From: Sulfurimonas sp. | Lineage (GTDB): Bacteria > Campylobacterota > Campylobacteria > Campylobacterales > Sulfurimonadaceae | Direction: 5' to 3' | Assembly (NCBI GenBank): GCA_026988315.1 | Contig: JALSLJ010000058.1 | Location: forward strand, 1 to 52,149 | DNA length: 52,149 nucleotides | Shown here: piece after piece, positions 51,250 to 52,149 of the stretch | How positions within the stretch are numbered: position 1 is the stretch's first letter | Layout: each line of letters begins with the position of its first letter | Notes under the pieces: model-generated | What the model saw: the letters and a program-made list of their open reading frames with translations, nothing else | The model's database searches: none | What the model was told of the DNA's origin: nothing | Position numbers and translations under genes: made by a program

Positions 51250-51863
51250 TTGATGGTGTAATAAAGTATTCTATAGAACACAAAACTAAAAATACTCCTG
51301 AGTTTCCAAACTATGATGAGATTGAAGCACTCCGTGGACGACTTTTTGCTTTAGGGTTGATTGGTGAAAAAGATGGCATCGGTTTTGGAAACCTCTCTTT
51401 AAGGGCTGAGAAAGAGAAAACTTTTTTTATAACTGCTACTCAAACAGGATCACAATCAACTCTCTTAAACCAACACTATACATACATAAATGATTATGAC
51501 TTTTCTAGCTTTAAGCTCTTCTCTCAAGGCTTACACAAACCTAGTAGCGAAGCACTGAGTCATGCAATGATTTATGAGATAGATCCAAAAATAAATGCCG
51601 TTATACACATCCACTCAAAACCACTTTGGAATTATATGAAAGATGAAGATGCATTTTGTACAAGAGCTGAATATGGTACCGTAGAAATGGTAGAGGAGAT
51701 TGCTACACTCTATAAAAATAAAAATCCTTTTAAGAACAATATCTTTGTTATGAGAGGGCATGAAGATGGCATCATCTCATTTGGAAGAGATATACAAGAA
51801 GCAGAGCGAGTACTCTATAAACTGATTCAAAGTTATCTTAAACTGATAAATAGTTCCTATTAA
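51246..51863 (+). CDS. Class II aldolase/adducin-type enzyme of methylthioribose salvage
   Basis: A 205-residue zinc enzyme of the class II aldolase family. G-F-G-N-L-S near residue 47, K-P-S-S-E-A-L-S-H, I-H-I-H-S-K-P-L-W (zinc ligands) and M-R-G-H-E-D-G (third histidine) are all present. After mtnK and mtnA it could be the aldolase of the DHAP shunt, which cleaves methylthioribulose 1-phosphate to dihydroxyacetone phosphate and methylthioacetaldehyde, or the MtnB dehydratase. The absence of other methionine salvage genes downstream favours the aldolase. The two cannot be told apart with certainty by eye. Confidence 0.82.
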   Translation: MIDGVIKYSIEHKTKNTPEFPNYDEIEALRGRLFALGLIGEKDGIGFGNLSLRAEKEKTFFITATQTGSQSTLLNQHYTYINDYDFSSFKLFSQGLHKPSSEALSHAMIYEIDPKINAVIHIHSKPLWNYMKDEDAFCTRAEYGTVEMVEEIATLYKNKNPFKNNIFVMRGHEDGIISFGRDIQEAERVLYKLIQSYLKLINSSY

Positions 51864-52012
51864 GTGTTTTTAATCCACTCTCAACCATAGATAATTCATC
51901 TCTCTCAATGCTATGATCTTCCTTATAGCTTTTAAACATAGTATTGAAATTGACAAATAACAGGATAGGCAATATTTAAAAAGTGCTTGAAAGCACTTAA
52001 AATAGGACTTCG
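51864..52012. other. Intergenic region after the aldolase gene
   Basis: No convincing gene. A 33-codon frame on the minus strand (51838-51939) overlaps the aldolase end but has no ribosome site or known product. A perfect hairpin AAGTGCT/AGCACTT with a TGAA loop lies at 51981-51998; on the minus strand it is followed by TTTAAATATT, so it could be a weak terminator in that direction. Confidence 0.35.
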
Positions 52013-52035
52013 TGGTGGAGAAGGAGAGATTCGAA
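52013..52035 (-). other. 3' fragment of a tRNA-Ser-like gene, possible attachment site
   Basis: On the minus strand these 23 bases match the end of a bacterial tRNA-Ser: T loop TTCGAA, T-stem half TCTCTCC, acceptor half CTTCTCC region and CCA. The rest of a tRNA is absent: the sequence to the right has no matching 5' acceptor or anticodon arm. Such isolated tRNA ends are left when elements integrate into tRNA genes. Confidence 0.5.
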
Positions 52036-52090
52036 AAGCCCTATGCCCCAATAATTCCATACCAAATTAGACAACAAGCTTGATTGCTCT

Positions 52091-52096
52091 ATAATT
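52091..52096 (+). promoter_or_regulatory. Possible -10 box near the right edge
   Basis: An exact TATAAT in AT-rich sequence that could drive a gene beyond the right edge. The last bases (CACCT-ATC-AGGTG, about 52134-52146) form a short inverted repeat. No gene is visible within the window. Confidence 0.25.
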
Positions 52097-52149
52097 AGGT
52101 ACTTTAAAGCGAAAAAGTCACACTTAAAACTTTCACCTATCAGGTGTAA

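Noticed and set aside
51838-51939. 33-codon minus-strand frame overlapping the aldolase end
   Set aside because: The product reads like a protein piece, but there is no ribosome site, no known family, and it overlaps a real gene. It may be a remnant.
52013-52149. Complete tRNA-Ser at the right edge
   Set aside because: Only the last 23 bases match; no 5' acceptor half, D arm or anticodon arm is found to the right.

Overview
The window looks like a chromosomal segment of a low-GC Campylobacterota (Epsilonproteobacteria) species, most like Sulfurimonas or a close sulfur-oxidising relative. This is inferred from gene content and order, not from a database search. The block FapA-like, ruvA, ddl, alpha/beta hydrolase, murF on the minus strand facing murJ and cysS on the plus strand (39320-48025) is, as I recall it, the order also found in Campylobacter jejuni. 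A RibBA with a worn-out cyclohydrolase half, GnnA/GnnB-type lipid A genes and AT-rich promoters with strong extended -10 boxes but weak -35 boxes fit the same group. No CRISPR array, complete insertion sequence or rRNA gene was seen.

Layout. 165-4391 (minus): five overlapping genes with a two-domain NosL-like copper protein, a small anchored protein, an FtsX/MacB-type permease, its ATPase and a cysteine-containing membrane protein. 4442-5683: a dihydroorotase homologue without its metal ligands. 5857-8198: an envelope protein, two lipoproteins that together equal one LVIVD-repeat protein, and a c-type cytochrome. 8432-13166: a porin-like protein, a PstS-like protein and a sensor kinase in one operon, a DJ-1/PfpI gene on the other strand, then an OmpR-type regulator. 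13220-15858: a thioredoxin-like protein, DUF4266 lipoprotein, DUF3570 outer-membrane protein and ApbE flavin transferase. 16101-19904: lpxB, an aminotransferase and an oxidoreductase (GnnB/GnnA type) and an LpxA-like protein. 20030-28492: a CAU tRNA, a truncated globin, an RND exporter, ftsL-like and rsmH, a membrane-anchored receiver protein, proA/proC and a cold-shock gene. 28656-34471: argB, lpxK, an aminotransferase, nadE, a ferritin-like protein, an MBL hydrolase and a methyltransferase. 34486-36374: ribBA and a duplicated tRNA-fMet/tRNA-Gln pair. 36384-39316: a thiamine-binding protein, a cysteine-rich lipoprotein, a HIT protein and two TRAP permeases. 39320-48960: cell wall, recombination and translation genes. 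48969-51863: methylthioribose salvage (mtnK, mtnA, class II aldolase). The right edge carries a 23-bp piece of a tRNA-Ser-like 3' end, a possible old integration site.

The most interesting system is 13220-15858. The DUF3570 protein carries three copies of D-x-x-S-G-A-S, which resembles the site at which ApbE attaches FMN, and the apbE gene is next to it. With a cysteine-tailed lipoprotein and a thioredoxin this suggests a flavinylated redox system in the outer membrane, perhaps controlled by the two-component pair just upstream. Second is an LpxA-like protein in the lipid A operon that has lost every active-site histidine of LpxA. Third is the NosL-linked ABC transporter cluster at the left edge.
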